The notes under the pieces: generated by a model
Told to the model about the DNA's origin: nothing
Databases searched by the model: none
What the model saw: the letters and a program-made list of their open reading frames with translations, nothing else
Program-made: the position numbers and the translations under genes
Shown: positions 54,152 through 62,086 of the stretch, in pieces
Layout: every line of letters begins with the position of its first letter
Numbering within the stretch: the first letter of the stretch is position 1
NCBI RefSeq assembly: GCF_025421775.1
Contig: NZ_JAOEFX010000006.1
Coordinates: 124,001 to 188,000, forward strand
Source: Paenarthrobacter aurescens
Lineage (GTDB): Bacteria; Actinomycetota; Actinomycetes; Actinomycetales; Micrococcaceae
Reading direction: 5' to 3'
DNA length: 64,000 nucleotides

Positions 54152-55212
54152 GATTTCCTTGCTTCCCTGGCCAGCAGCCAGACGAGGTAGATGCCGCCGA
54201 TGCACACCGTCACAACGCCCACAGGCAACTGGATCGGAGCAAAGAGGCGTTGCGCGGCGAGGTCGCTGGACACCAGGAGGAAGGCGCCCATTACTGCGGA
54301 GGGCACCAGCGTGATGCCGGCACTACGGGTGAGCCGGCGGGCAAGCTGCGGTGCGGCGAGGGCCACGAAGGCGATGGGGCCGGCGACGGCGGTGACGGCT
54401 GCGGTCAGCGCGACGCCCAGGATGAGCAGCAGCAAACGGGTGGGTTCCGCCCGGACGCCCAAGGCGCGTGCGGCGTCGTCGCCCATTTCCAACAACTGCA
54501 TCCGACGTGCCACTGCCAGCGTGGCCAAGCCGACCACAACAGCCACGACGGCGGCAGGCGCCGCTTGCTCCCACGTGATGCCGTTGAGCGACCCGGCTCC
54601 CCAGACGGCTGCCGCCAAGGCGGCCTCGAGTTCCGCCTGCAGGATGAGCCAGTGGTTGAAAGCGGCCAGCATCGCACTGATCCCGATACCCACGATGATG
54701 AGGCGGAAGCCCTGGGAACCACGACGGTAAGCCAATAAGTAGACGGCCAGCGCAGTAAGGATGCCGCCAACAAGTGCGCCTGTCGCGATGCCAAGGTAAC
54801 CGCCGCCAACCGTCAGCATCACGATCAGCGCGCCGGTGTAAGCGCCCGTGTTGAACCCGATGATGTCCGGGCTGCCCAAGGGGTTCCGGGTCATGGACTG
54901 GAAGATGCCGCCGCTCATTCCCAGCGCGGCGCCAAACACCAGCGCAGACAGAACCCGGGGGAGGCGCCACTCCATCACGATGGTCTGGGCAAGTCCCGGA
55001 GCATCGCCAGTGAAAGCCTGCAGTACTTGTTGTACCGGGACGTCGTAGTCACCAGTGGCCAGCGAAACCACGGCTACGGCAAGCGCGGCCAGAAGCAGCG
55101 GAATGCACACGAGGATGCTGCGGACATCGAACCGGACACTCAGTGAACGGTTGCGGACCAAAGCCGTGGGCCGGCCGAAGCTGACGCGGCTTCCGGGGCC
55201 CAGGCGATTCAC
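54148..55212 (-). CDS. Iron-siderophore ABC permease (FepG/FecD type)
   Basis: A 354-residue FecCD-family permease with about nine or ten transmembrane segments: LRALVFGAALGMSGGIFQSM-type entry (seen as LSALVFGAALGMSGGIFQSM), RNPLGSPDIIGFNTGAY, GPIAFVALAAPQLARRLTRS and the C-terminal PIQLPVGVVTVCIGGIYLVW. It overlaps both neighbouring genes by 4 nt, so the three transporter subunits are translationally coupled. Confidence 0.92.
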   Translation of the reverse strand: MNRLGPGSRVSFGRPTALVRNRSLSVRFDVRSILVCIPLLLAALAVAVVSLATGDYDVPVQQVLQAFTGDAPGLAQTIVMEWRLPRVLSALVFGAALGMSGGIFQSMTRNPLGSPDIIGFNTGAYTGALIVMLTVGGGYLGIATGALVGGILTALAVYLLAYRRGSQGFRLIIVGIGISAMLAAFNHWLILQAELEAALAAAVWGAGSLNGITWEQAAPAAVVAVVVGLATLAVARRMQLLEMGDDAARALGVRAEPTRLLLLILGVALTAAVTAVAGPIAFVALAAPQLARRLTRSAGITLVPSAVMGAFLLVSSDLAAQRLFAPIQLPVGVVTVCIGGIYLVWLLAREARKS

Positions 55213-56267
55213 AGCCCGCTCACTTTCCGGCGGCGGGCCAGCGCAATGAGCACCGGCGCACCAATGAACGCCGTCACCACGCCCACCTGGAGCTCACCAG
55301 GTGCGGCGACTCTGCCCACTACATCCGATACCAGCAGCAAAATGGGGGAGAGCACCACGGTGGTCGCCAGGATCCAACGCTGGTCCGGGCCCACGATCCA
55401 GCGGGCCACATGCGGAATCATGAGCCCCACGAAGCCGATGGCTCCAGCGCCGGCTGTTGCTGCGCCGCTGAGGAGGGTGATGGCCACGACGCCCAGGATT
55501 CGTGTGCGGTTGACGTTGGCTCCGAGGGAGGTTGCCAGGTCATCGCCCAGGGCCACGGCATTGAGCCCGCGGACGCAGAACAGCGCGACGAACAATCCCA
55601 CTCCCATGAACGGGGCCACGGTGAGGACGGATTCCATGCTGCGGGTGTCCAAAGAACCGATGCTCCACGAGCGCAGGTGGTCGAAGGCTTTCGGATTCAA
55701 CAGCGTGAGCCCGGAGCCGATACCGGTGAGCACGGCGCCCAGGGCAACCCCGGCCAGGGTAAGCCGGATCGGGTTCACCACGTTCCGGCCGGATGTACCG
55801 ATCAGGTACACGGCAGCTGTGGTCAGGATGGCGCCAACAAAGGCGAACCAGATGTAGCCACTGAGCGAGCCAACCCCAAAGACGCCAATAGCGATCACAA
55901 TGGCAAAGGAAGCGCCCGCGTTGACGCCCAGGATGCCGGGATCGGCCAGGGGATTCCGTGTGATCGCCTGGATGAGCGCTCCGGCCACACCCAAAGCGAC
56001 TCCGACGGCGATTCCCATGAGTGTACGCGGCAGGCGGCTTTCGAGAATGATCGCGTGGTCGGCGGTGTCCTGCGGATTGGTGAAAGCTTCAACGACGGTG
56101 GACGCCGGAATAAACTTGGCCCCGACGCCCAGGCTCAACACCACAGCACCGAGGAGTACCGCCGCCGCCAGGAACAGGAAGAGGACCCGCCACTGGGATT
56201 TATTGACGACGCCGGTACGCCGGGCGGCGTCGGCGGCCGGACGGGCGGGGGCGGCTACTTGCGACAT
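55209..56267 (-). CDS. Iron-siderophore ABC permease (FepD/FecC type)
   Basis: A 352-residue FecCD-family permease, first gene of the leftward transporter operon. Markers: LPRTLMGIAVGVALGVAGAL, TRNPLADPGILGVNAGASFA, GFVGLMIPHVARWIVGPDQR and the C-terminal ELQVGVVTAFIGAPVLIALA. ATG 56267 (MSQVAAPARP) is chosen, but it has no good SD; ATG 56300 in the same frame is an alternative. It is divergent from the binding protein with an iron box between them. Confidence 0.9.
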   Translation of the reverse strand: MSQVAAPARPAADAARRTGVVNKSQWRVLFLFLAAAVLLGAVVLSLGVGAKFIPASTVVEAFTNPQDTADHAIILESRLPRTLMGIAVGVALGVAGALIQAITRNPLADPGILGVNAGASFAIVIAIGVFGVGSLSGYIWFAFVGAILTTAAVYLIGTSGRNVVNPIRLTLAGVALGAVLTGIGSGLTLLNPKAFDHLRSWSIGSLDTRSMESVLTVAPFMGVGLFVALFCVRGLNAVALGDDLATSLGANVNRTRILGVVAITLLSGAATAGAGAIGFVGLMIPHVARWIVGPDQRWILATTVVLSPILLLVSDVVGRVAAPGELQVGVVTAFIGAPVLIALARRRKVSGL

Positions 56268-56372
56268 AGCGCCGTCATGTGGGACACAGCAGGGGACCAT
56301 TCCGGGGAGTTGGGCGGTAATCGGGCGACCATTCCGTGACTGTTGTCACAACGTCACAGAAGTGTGCCTTAA

Positions 56373-56391
56373 TTAGGTTAGCCTTACTCCG
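56373..56391. promoter_or_regulatory. DtxR/IdeR-type iron box
   Basis: TTAGGTTAGCCTTACTCCG matches the 19-bp DtxR/IdeR consensus (TTAGGTTAGSCTAACCTAA) at 14 positions, with a perfect left half. It contains a TAGCCT -10-like box (56379-56384) and ends on the first base of the GTG start of the siderophore-binding protein. Iron-bound DtxR would block both promoter and start. Confidence 0.7.
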
Positions 56392-57458
56392 TGAAAAATG
56401 ACGATTTTGAAGTGCAGCCGCGTAAGGCTTCCCCTCTTCGCAGAAATGCAGTGCGTACTCTCGCGATGAAGGTGGCCGGAGCCGCCGTAGTGGTGGGCCT
56501 CCTCGCGGGCTGCGGCACCAGTGGTGGCTCAGGCTCGAGCGCCGGCAACGCCGATGTTGCCACGGGCGGTTCCAAGTTCACCACTGCGGACCAGGAAACT
56601 GCCAAGCTGGGCACGGACGCTGCCCCGGGCGTTTTCCCGCGCACCCTCAAGCACGCCAATGGCGAAACCACCCTGGAGAAGAAGCCCACCCGCGTGGTGG
56701 TCCTCGACACCGGTGAGCTGGACGACGTCGTGACCTTGGGCATCACGCCGGTCGGCATGGCCACCACCGAAGGTGCCAACCCTGTCCCCACGTACTTGGC
56801 CGACAAGGTCAAGGATGTGGCCTCGGTGGGTACCATCCAGGACCTCAATCTCGAAGCCATTGCTGCGCTGAAGCCCGACCTCATCCTGGGCAGTCAGCTC
56901 CGCGCGGACAAGCTGTACAAGCAGCTGTCCGCCATTGCCCCCACGGTCTTCAGCATCCGCCCTGGCTTCCCGTGGAAGGAAAACTTCCTCCTGGTGGGCG
57001 AGTCCCTGGGCGAGGAAGACAAAGCCGTTAAGGCCCTGAACGACTACCAGACAGAAGCCGATGCGCTCAAGGCAGACGTGAAAGGCGATCCCAAGATCTC
57101 GCTGGTCCGCTTCCTGCCGGGCAAGATCCGCCTGTATGCGAACAAGTCGCTGATCGGTGTCATCCTGAAGGACGCCGGCTTGGCCCGTCCGGAGAACCAG
57201 AACATCGATGAACTCGCGGCCGAGATTTCAGCCGAGAACATCGAGCAAGGCGATGCCGACTGGATCTTCTACAGCAGCTACGGCGACCCCGCAGCTACCG
57301 GCGAAACGTCGGTTGTTGAAGGCGCCGTCTGGCCCAAGCTCGGTGCCGTCAAGGCCGGCCAGGCAAAGGCCGTCAGCGACGACGTCTGGTTCCTCGGCCT
57401 CGGCCCCACCGGCGCGCAGCTGATCCTCAAGGACCTCCGCAGCATGCTGGTCGGCTAA
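56391..57458 (+). CDS. Iron-siderophore-binding lipoprotein
   Basis: A 355-residue extracellular binding protein (class III, FepB/FhuD-like). A long n-region leads into MKVAGAAVVVGLLAGC with lipidated Cys41. The mature domain has PTRVVVLDTGELDDVVTLGI, LNLEAIAALKPDLILGSQ and a long connecting helix. GTG 56391 lacks an SD and sits 6 nt after TAGCCT, so a leaderless message is likely; ATG 56466 would retain the signal but has no SD. It supplies the divergent FepDGC-like transporter. Siderophore type unknown. Confidence 0.9.
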   Translation: MKNDDFEVQPRKASPLRRNAVRTLAMKVAGAAVVVGLLAGCGTSGGSGSSAGNADVATGGSKFTTADQETAKLGTDAAPGVFPRTLKHANGETTLEKKPTRVVVLDTGELDDVVTLGITPVGMATTEGANPVPTYLADKVKDVASVGTIQDLNLEAIAALKPDLILGSQLRADKLYKQLSAIAPTVFSIRPGFPWKENFLLVGESLGEEDKAVKALNDYQTEADALKADVKGDPKISLVRFLPGKIRLYANKSLIGVILKDAGLARPENQNIDELAAEISAENIEQGDADWIFYSSYGDPAATGETSVVEGAVWPKLGAVKAGQAKAVSDDVWFLGLGPTGAQLILKDLRSMLVG

Positions 57459-57483
57459 CGCTTCCACCCCCACCACAAGCACC

Positions 57484-57536
57484 CCAACGACGACGGCGGC
57501 CCCCACCAAAAAGGTGAGGGCCGCCGTCGTCGTTGG
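57484..57536 (+). terminator. ACGACGGCGG-type terminator with 19-bp perfect stem
   Basis: Perfect stem starting CCAACGACGACGGCGGCCC, mirrored at 57518-57536, with an inner CACC-AAAAA-GGTG. It lies between two convergent genes (binding protein and UDG-like) and probably terminates both. Confidence 0.85.
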
Positions 57537-57546
57537 TTGGGTACGG

Positions 57547-58179
57547 CTAGGCCTTGCGGGGGATACCCGTGCGTGCCATGGCCTCGGCGTAAGCGCCGTG
57601 GATGGCATCCAGGTATTCCTGCTGGCGGGCAGGAGTGCCGGCGAAGGACCGGCCGCCGAGCGAGCGGACCTTGAAGGTCTTGAAGCCGCGGCGGGCGATG
57701 CTGGCCGGAGCGGCCTTCATCAGCTGGTCGGCCAAGCGGTGTGCCTCATTGCCGTGTGCCACCAGGGCGGAGGTGCGCGGGAGGAGCTGCAGGAGGCGAA
57801 GCAAAGGCTTGAGGCCCTCGGTGATGTTGGCCGGCGTCAGCTTGCCCGGTTCCTCGGTGGGCTCGATCCACGGGTATGCGTTCCAGGGCATCATGAGCCC
57901 GGGACGGAGGCCCAGCTGCCACTGCATGCCGAGCATGCGGGTGGCGGCTTCTTCGTCACCCGGGGTGATGAAGCCTTCGCCGGTGTTGGTGCGCTGGTTG
58001 GAGAAAAGGCTGACGATGCGGCAGTCATCCATGCTGTGGGCGGGGTCGATGTAAAGGACCTCGCTGCCCGGCTTCTGCTCCTTGATGGAGTCGCACAGCT
58101 CGTTGACCTCGGCGATGTGCGGTTCGTAGCGGCGGTTCCAGAGGATTTCTTCGGGTGATTCAGTCGCCAGTTCTTGCAT
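57547..58179 (-). CDS. Uracil-DNA glycosylase-like protein
   Basis: A 210-residue cytoplasmic protein. IDPAHSMDDCRIVSLFSNQR, RPGLMMPWNAYPW and TSALVAHGNEAHRLADQL are laid out like the GxDP, N-containing and late HG/N motifs of the uracil-DNA-glycosylase fold. Similar Arthrobacter proteins are annotated that way, from memory. The canonical GQDPYH is not present (YIDPAHS instead), so activity is uncertain. ATG 58179; AGGAG lies 12 nt upstream. Confidence 0.6.
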   Translation of the reverse strand: MQELATESPEEILWNRRYEPHIAEVNELCDSIKEQKPGSEVLYIDPAHSMDDCRIVSLFSNQRTNTGEGFITPGDEEAATRMLGMQWQLGLRPGLMMPWNAYPWIEPTEEPGKLTPANITEGLKPLLRLLQLLPRTSALVAHGNEAHRLADQLMKAAPASIARRGFKTFKVRSLGGRSFAGTPARQQEYLDAIHGAYAEAMARTGIPRKA

Positions 58180-58422
58180 CAGGGGTTAGGTCTCCTAGGT
58201 GTTACAGCGCACCGTTCCAAGGGGCCGCGGGCATGCCGCAGCCGAACCTCAAAGGGTGCTGTTGGGGGCTAACTAACCTTACCGGACTATGGGCGTGAAC
58301 GGGGCCCGCTTCGGCGCGCCCCCGAATGCGACGCGGCGTGTTGCCGCGGAAACGTGGCGCGTATCCCGACGCCGGTGGCCAACTCTCGACGACGGCACGC
58401 GGGTTCGTGCATGATGCGGCGT

Positions 58423-58761
58423 ATGGAGAAACATGAATCGCCCGCTGCCGCGGTGTCCGCTTTCGAGGGCTTGGGGGCGGATCTGGCGCCGGCCGGCGTT
58501 GTCATGGGAAAGATGTTCGGAGCAACGTCCCTGATGCTGAACAAGAAGGCATTGGCCTGTTTGAACGGAGACAAGGTGGTCTTCAAACTGGGCCGGGACA
58601 CTGTAGAGCATGCCCGCGCACTGGCCCTTCCCGGAGCCGTCTTGTTCGATCCTTCCGGGATGAAGCGTCCCTTCAAGGACTGGGTGGAAGTGCCTTTCCC
58701 ATCGCACGCGGAGTGGCCCGCGTTCGCCGAAGCTGCGTTGCAATTTGTGGCAGGTGAGTGA
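58423..58761 (+). CDS. TfoX N-terminal-domain-like protein
   Basis: A 112-residue protein. The core VVMGKMFGATSLMLNKKALACL, KVVFKLGRDTVEHARAL and FDPSGMKRPFKDWVEVPF resembles the TfoX/Sxy N-terminal domain found alone in many bacteria, where it is rarely linked to competence. Start uncertain: ATG 58423, 58414 or 58411, none with a good SD. Monocistronic. Confidence 0.7.
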   Translation: MEKHESPAAAVSAFEGLGADLAPAGVVMGKMFGATSLMLNKKALACLNGDKVVFKLGRDTVEHARALALPGAVLFDPSGMKRPFKDWVEVPFPSHAEWPAFAEAALQFVAGE

Positions 58762-58871
58762 TTAACCCTTAAGTGCCGTTCCGCGTCGCTTCTCTCCGCC
58801 TAAGTCGATCATGGGTTGGAGGGGAGTCATTCGGCGACCCCTCAGGCGCCAACATCCAGCTCGGGGGAACA

Positions 58872-59489
58872 ATGGTTGCACATGAAGTAGCTTCACCGGA
58901 AACAACGCAGCGTCACAGCAAGGTACCCAAAGTCCGCGCCATCCTGGCCGGCGGTCTGGTCCTCGGAGTGGGGGCGGCCATCACCCTCGCCGCCTGGAAC
59001 GACTCCGAATTCGCGCAAGGCACTTTCACTGCGGGCACTTTCAATCTTGAAGGCAGCACTGACGGCACCACCTTCGGGGAGAACCCCGTTACGGCCCCCG
59101 CAACGCTGGGCTTCACGGCAACACCGTCCAACCTCTCACCGGGCGACGTCGTCACGGCACCCTTCGCGGTCAGGCTGGACGACGCTACTACCAACGACGC
59201 CACGGTCACCGTCTCAACGGAAGCTTCGACGGGCGCACTGACCGGTCTCACGTATTCCCTCACGCAATCGACGGATTTTGGGTGCGCCGAACCGGTGGAC
59301 ACCACGTTGGTGGCAGCCGGACAGGTACTGGGGACGACGCCGGGCAGCGTCACCTTTGCGCTGACGCAGGGAGCGGGCACCGATCCGGGCGCACCGGTGA
59401 ACCTATGCTTCAGGATCACTGCGGACGATGACCTCGTCCAATCCCAAACCGGGACCACCACCTGGGAATTCGCCGCACAATCGCAGTGA
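58872..59489 (+). CDS. SipW-dependent-type exported protein (TasA/camelysin-like), first copy
   Basis: A 205-residue protein with the alternate signal peptide recognised by SipW-type peptidases: basic n-region, hydrophobic RAILAGGLVLGVGAAITLAAW, then the signature WNDSEFAQGTFTAGTF. The mature part is a beta-rich, Thr-rich jelly-roll-like domain with two cysteines and no lysines near the end. Such proteins form extracellular fibres in Bacillus (TasA/CalY); in Actinobacteria their role is little studied. ATG 58872 has GGGGGA upstream. First gene of a five-gene operon that contains a matching signal peptidase. Confidence 0.85.
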   Translation: MVAHEVASPETTQRHSKVPKVRAILAGGLVLGVGAAITLAAWNDSEFAQGTFTAGTFNLEGSTDGTTFGENPVTAPATLGFTATPSNLSPGDVVTAPFAVRLDDATTNDATVTVSTEASTGALTGLTYSLTQSTDFGCAEPVDTTLVAAGQVLGTTPGSVTFALTQGAGTDPGAPVNLCFRITADDDLVQSQTGTTTWEFAAQSQ

Positions 59490-59492
59490 TCC

Positions 59493-60152
59493 ATGGGCCG
59501 TCGACAAGCCAAGATTAGACGCGGTGCGGGTTTCCTCCGCATCCGTGCGCTCCTTGCCGGGGCATTGGTGCTGGGGCTCGGCAGCTCCGTGACCCTGGCA
59601 TCGTGGACCGACAGCGACTTCGCCCAGGGTTCTTTTGGTGCGAGTGTCTTCCAAACGGAGTCGAATGTCACCAAACCGTATGACGCCCTTGGCACGTGGA
59701 GCACCAACGACGTATCCCCTGGCGGCGCCCTGGTGTTCAATGCCGCCGCGATGAGCCCGGGCACGGTGGTTTACGCCCCCTTCGCGATTCGGACCAAGGC
59801 AACGTCGGTGGCCGGCGAAGTGGTCCTCGGGATTCCCGTGGTGACCAGCAGCGGAACCGGGAACGCTGACCTGGGCGCGGCGCTCCGGTACCGAGTGGTC
59901 AGGTCGGCCACATGCCAGGCGTCGTCGTTCACCGGAACGCCAACGTTCGTGGTGGGCAGCGACGGCGCTAAACCGTTCACGCAAGGGCAAGCCGCCGGCG
60001 TCGTCAATCCTCTGGCCGCAGCGTCGGCCACGCTCCCCGGGGCGCCCACACAGTTCTGCTTCGAAGTCACTCTTCCTGTCGGTGCGAATAACGCACTCCA
60101 GGGCCAGACCGCCACTGCGACCTGGCAGTTCACTGCCACCTCAAGCACATGA
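59493..60152 (+). CDS. SipW-dependent-type exported protein, second copy
   Basis: A 219-residue paralogue of the preceding protein, 3 nt downstream. The signal region is RIRALLAGALVLGLGSSVTLASW followed by WTDSDFAQGSFGASVFQTES. The mature domain keeps the pattern of the first copy, with a TSFCF/QFCFEV-like final strand (TQFCFEVTLPVGANNALQGQ) and the ending TATWQF. The stop overlaps the signal peptidase start by 4 nt, tying production of substrate and processing enzyme. Confidence 0.85.
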   Translation: MGRRQAKIRRGAGFLRIRALLAGALVLGLGSSVTLASWTDSDFAQGSFGASVFQTESNVTKPYDALGTWSTNDVSPGGALVFNAAAMSPGTVVYAPFAIRTKATSVAGEVVLGIPVVTSSGTGNADLGAALRYRVVRSATCQASSFTGTPTFVVGSDGAKPFTQGQAAGVVNPLAAASATLPGAPTQFCFEVTLPVGANNALQGQTATATWQFTATSST

Positions 60153-60673
60153 GCCTCCGCCCGTTCCGCGGCCGGCTGCGCGAAATCCTGTTGAACATCG
60201 CCGCGGCAGGCGGTGCCGTGTGCATCCTTGCGGTGATCTGTGCACTGCTCTTCAACATCACCCTGATCATGTTCAAGACAGGTTCGATGTCGCCCACCAT
60301 TCCGGCAGGATCTCTGGCTGTGGTTCGTGAGATCCCGGCGGACGAGGTCAGTATTGGCGATGTGGTGACCGTGGACCGGCCCGGGAAGCTGCCCATCACG
60401 CACCGGGTCCAAACGGTGGTGCCCGCGGATGGCCCTGCAAGAACCATCACCATGAAGGGCGACGCCAACATCGAGGCCGATCCCGCGCCCTACGTGGTGG
60501 AGCACGTCCGGCTGGTCCTCTGGTCCGTGCCGGGGCTCGCCCAACCAGTGGCCGCGGCCGCCAACCCGCTGGTCCTGGGCGCCACCACAGTGGCCGTGTC
60601 CGCGCTGGTGACGTGGGTGCTCTGGCCGCGGCAGTCACGCCGACGCGGGGGCGGACAGCATGTGGCGGCGTAG
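60149..60673 (+). CDS. Signal peptidase I, ER/SipW type
   Basis: A 174-residue membrane protease with an N-terminal helix (about 15-42), an extracellular catalytic domain and a C-terminal helix (about 137-160). The nucleophile is Ser46 in TGSMSPTIPAGS. The general-base position holds His85 in LPITHRVQTV instead of the Lys of ordinary bacterial LepB, the hallmark of SipW/ER-type enzymes. KGDANIEADPAPY is the third conserved block. It overlaps the genes on both sides and should process the signal peptides of its neighbours. Confidence 0.92.
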   Translation: MSLRPFRGRLREILLNIAAAGGAVCILAVICALLFNITLIMFKTGSMSPTIPAGSLAVVREIPADEVSIGDVVTVDRPGKLPITHRVQTVVPADGPARTITMKGDANIEADPAPYVVEHVRLVLWSVPGLAQPVAAAANPLVLGATTVAVSALVTWVLWPRQSRRRGGGQHVAA

Positions 60674-61322
60674 TGGGCTGTGGACGGCAGCCGTTGCGGC
60701 AGTGCTGCTGCTGGGTGCCGCACCCGCGGTTGCCGCCGATAGGGAGGCTTCGGGTTGGTTGGAGCTCGACGCCGGTCCAGGCGGCCAAGTGCATCGGCTC
60801 ACCCCGGGCGGCAGTGCGGATTGGGCGGTGGATGTCCATGTTCGCGGCGAACCTGCCACATCCCTCGACGTCGGGCTGCAATCCGAGCCGGCGTCAACGG
60901 AGGTGCTGCGGGATTTCCTGAGCGTGGAGCTCAAGGCTTGCTCGCAACCCTGGGAGGGAAGCTCCTGCGCGGAGGGCCAGCGTGTCTTGTTGGGACGGAC
61001 ATCGCTGGACGCTGCCGGGGGTGTGCAGGTGGACCTCATGGAACCCGGCAGTGCCGAATCGACCAACGCCTACGTCCTCCTGACAGCAACGTTGGCCGAG
61101 GACGTGCCCCGTGAGGTGCAGGGGAGCCGTACGCAGATCGTGGTGGGCGTCCACGGGTCAGGGGACGACACGGGTGGGCCGGACTTCCCCGAAAACCCGG
61201 CCGGGCCGTCGTCGGGAATCCTGGCCGACACCGGTTTTCGCCTGGGAGGGTTTGCGCTCCTCGGTTTCGGGGCGGTCGCGGCAGGATTTGTCCTGGCGCG
61301 CATGCGGGGTGCTGCCGGGTGA
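60660..61322 (+). CDS. Cell-wall-anchored protein with LADTG sortase motif
   Basis: A 220-residue exported protein. The signal peptide is WTAAVAAVLLLGAAPAVAA; a domain of about 150 residues with two cysteines (KACSQPW, SSCAEG) follows, then the sorting signal LADTG (188-192), hydrophobic FALLGFGAVAAGFVLA and a basic tail RMRG. LAxTG is the class E sortase recognition form used by high-GC Gram-positives. It overlaps the signal peptidase by 14 nt. Possibly a wall anchor or base for the SipW-dependent proteins; inferred from position. The sortase itself is not in the window. Confidence 0.8.
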   Translation: MWRRSGLWTAAVAAVLLLGAAPAVAADREASGWLELDAGPGGQVHRLTPGGSADWAVDVHVRGEPATSLDVGLQSEPASTEVLRDFLSVELKACSQPWEGSSCAEGQRVLLGRTSLDAAGGVQVDLMEPGSAESTNAYVLLTATLAEDVPREVQGSRTQIVVGVHGSGDDTGGPDFPENPAGPSSGILADTGFRLGGFALLGFGAVAAGFVLARMRGAAG

Positions 61323-61849
61323 ATATGTTCAAGCGGGCGCGGGTTGGACTGACGGTGGCGTTGCCCCTCGCCGTCGTGTTTTCCGCGGTGAACCCGCCGG
61401 CCGTCACGGAAGCGGCATGGCAACGCGATCAGTACTCGGCGGGGAGCTTCGGTACCGTGACCATCCCGGCTCCAACACTCAACGGTCCATGTGTGTACAA
61501 CAACGGGATCGCCGGTCTGGGCGCCTATGTGCGGGTGTACTGGAAACCACCAGCAGGCTACGCACTGGCGGATGCAGAAATGCAGGCCTCCACCAGTGGC
61601 CTGGGGTCCCTTCTGGCGCCACTGACCGGCTACTCGTTGGCTGCGAACACTACCGGAACAGCGGCAGGCGGATACACCACGGACGTTGCCACCAATTTGT
61701 TGGGCGGTCTGCTGGGCCTTGGCACGGAACTCCAACTCGCCATTGTGGTGAAGCGGTACGGGTGGACCTCCCAGCCGGCCTCAGTGGCCACGAATGCGGG
61801 ACTCATCCTTGGACTGGGCGGCAACTGTCGGAATCTGCCCGCCGCGTAG
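61319..61849 (+). CDS. SipW-like exported protein, divergent third copy
   Basis: A 176-residue exported protein. The N-terminus (hydrophobic LTVALPLAVVFSAVNPP, then AAWQRDQYSAGSFGTV) keeps the W-x3-x-AGSF pattern of SipW-type substrates in degenerate form. The mature part is Gly/Leu-rich with GSLLAPLTGYSLAAN and LLGGLLGLGTELQ and two cysteines. GTG 61319 overlaps the upstream stop (GTGA); ATG 61325 is an alternative. Last gene of the surface operon. No closer family is recognised. Confidence 0.7.
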   Translation: MNMFKRARVGLTVALPLAVVFSAVNPPAVTEAAWQRDQYSAGSFGTVTIPAPTLNGPCVYNNGIAGLGAYVRVYWKPPAGYALADAEMQASTSGLGSLLAPLTGYSLAANTTGTAAGGYTTDVATNLLGGLLGLGTELQLAIVVKRYGWTSQPASVATNAGLILGLGGNCRNLPAA

Positions 61850-62086
61850 TCCGCACGGATCCTGCACGTGTTTCGCTGGAGAAAACTTCACCGGGCCGTC
61901 TTTCAAGACGCCTTGACACAAGAGAAACCGGTGCCATCGGCTAAACTTGGCTGGTAAGAGCCCCGAACTCTTGCGTATGCCGGCCCCCGTGGCAGGCTGC
62001 ACCGGTAATGTCGGGGCATTCTCATGTACGGCGCCGAGCCCCAGTTATCCTTCTGGGGCCAGCCCGAAAGAATGGGGGAGGATCCC

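Noticed and set aside
61850..62086. Purine riboswitch or other structured leader upstream of purA
   Set aside because: I could not find the conserved purine-riboswitch core or a convincing terminator/antiterminator pair; only an ordinary SD is clear.
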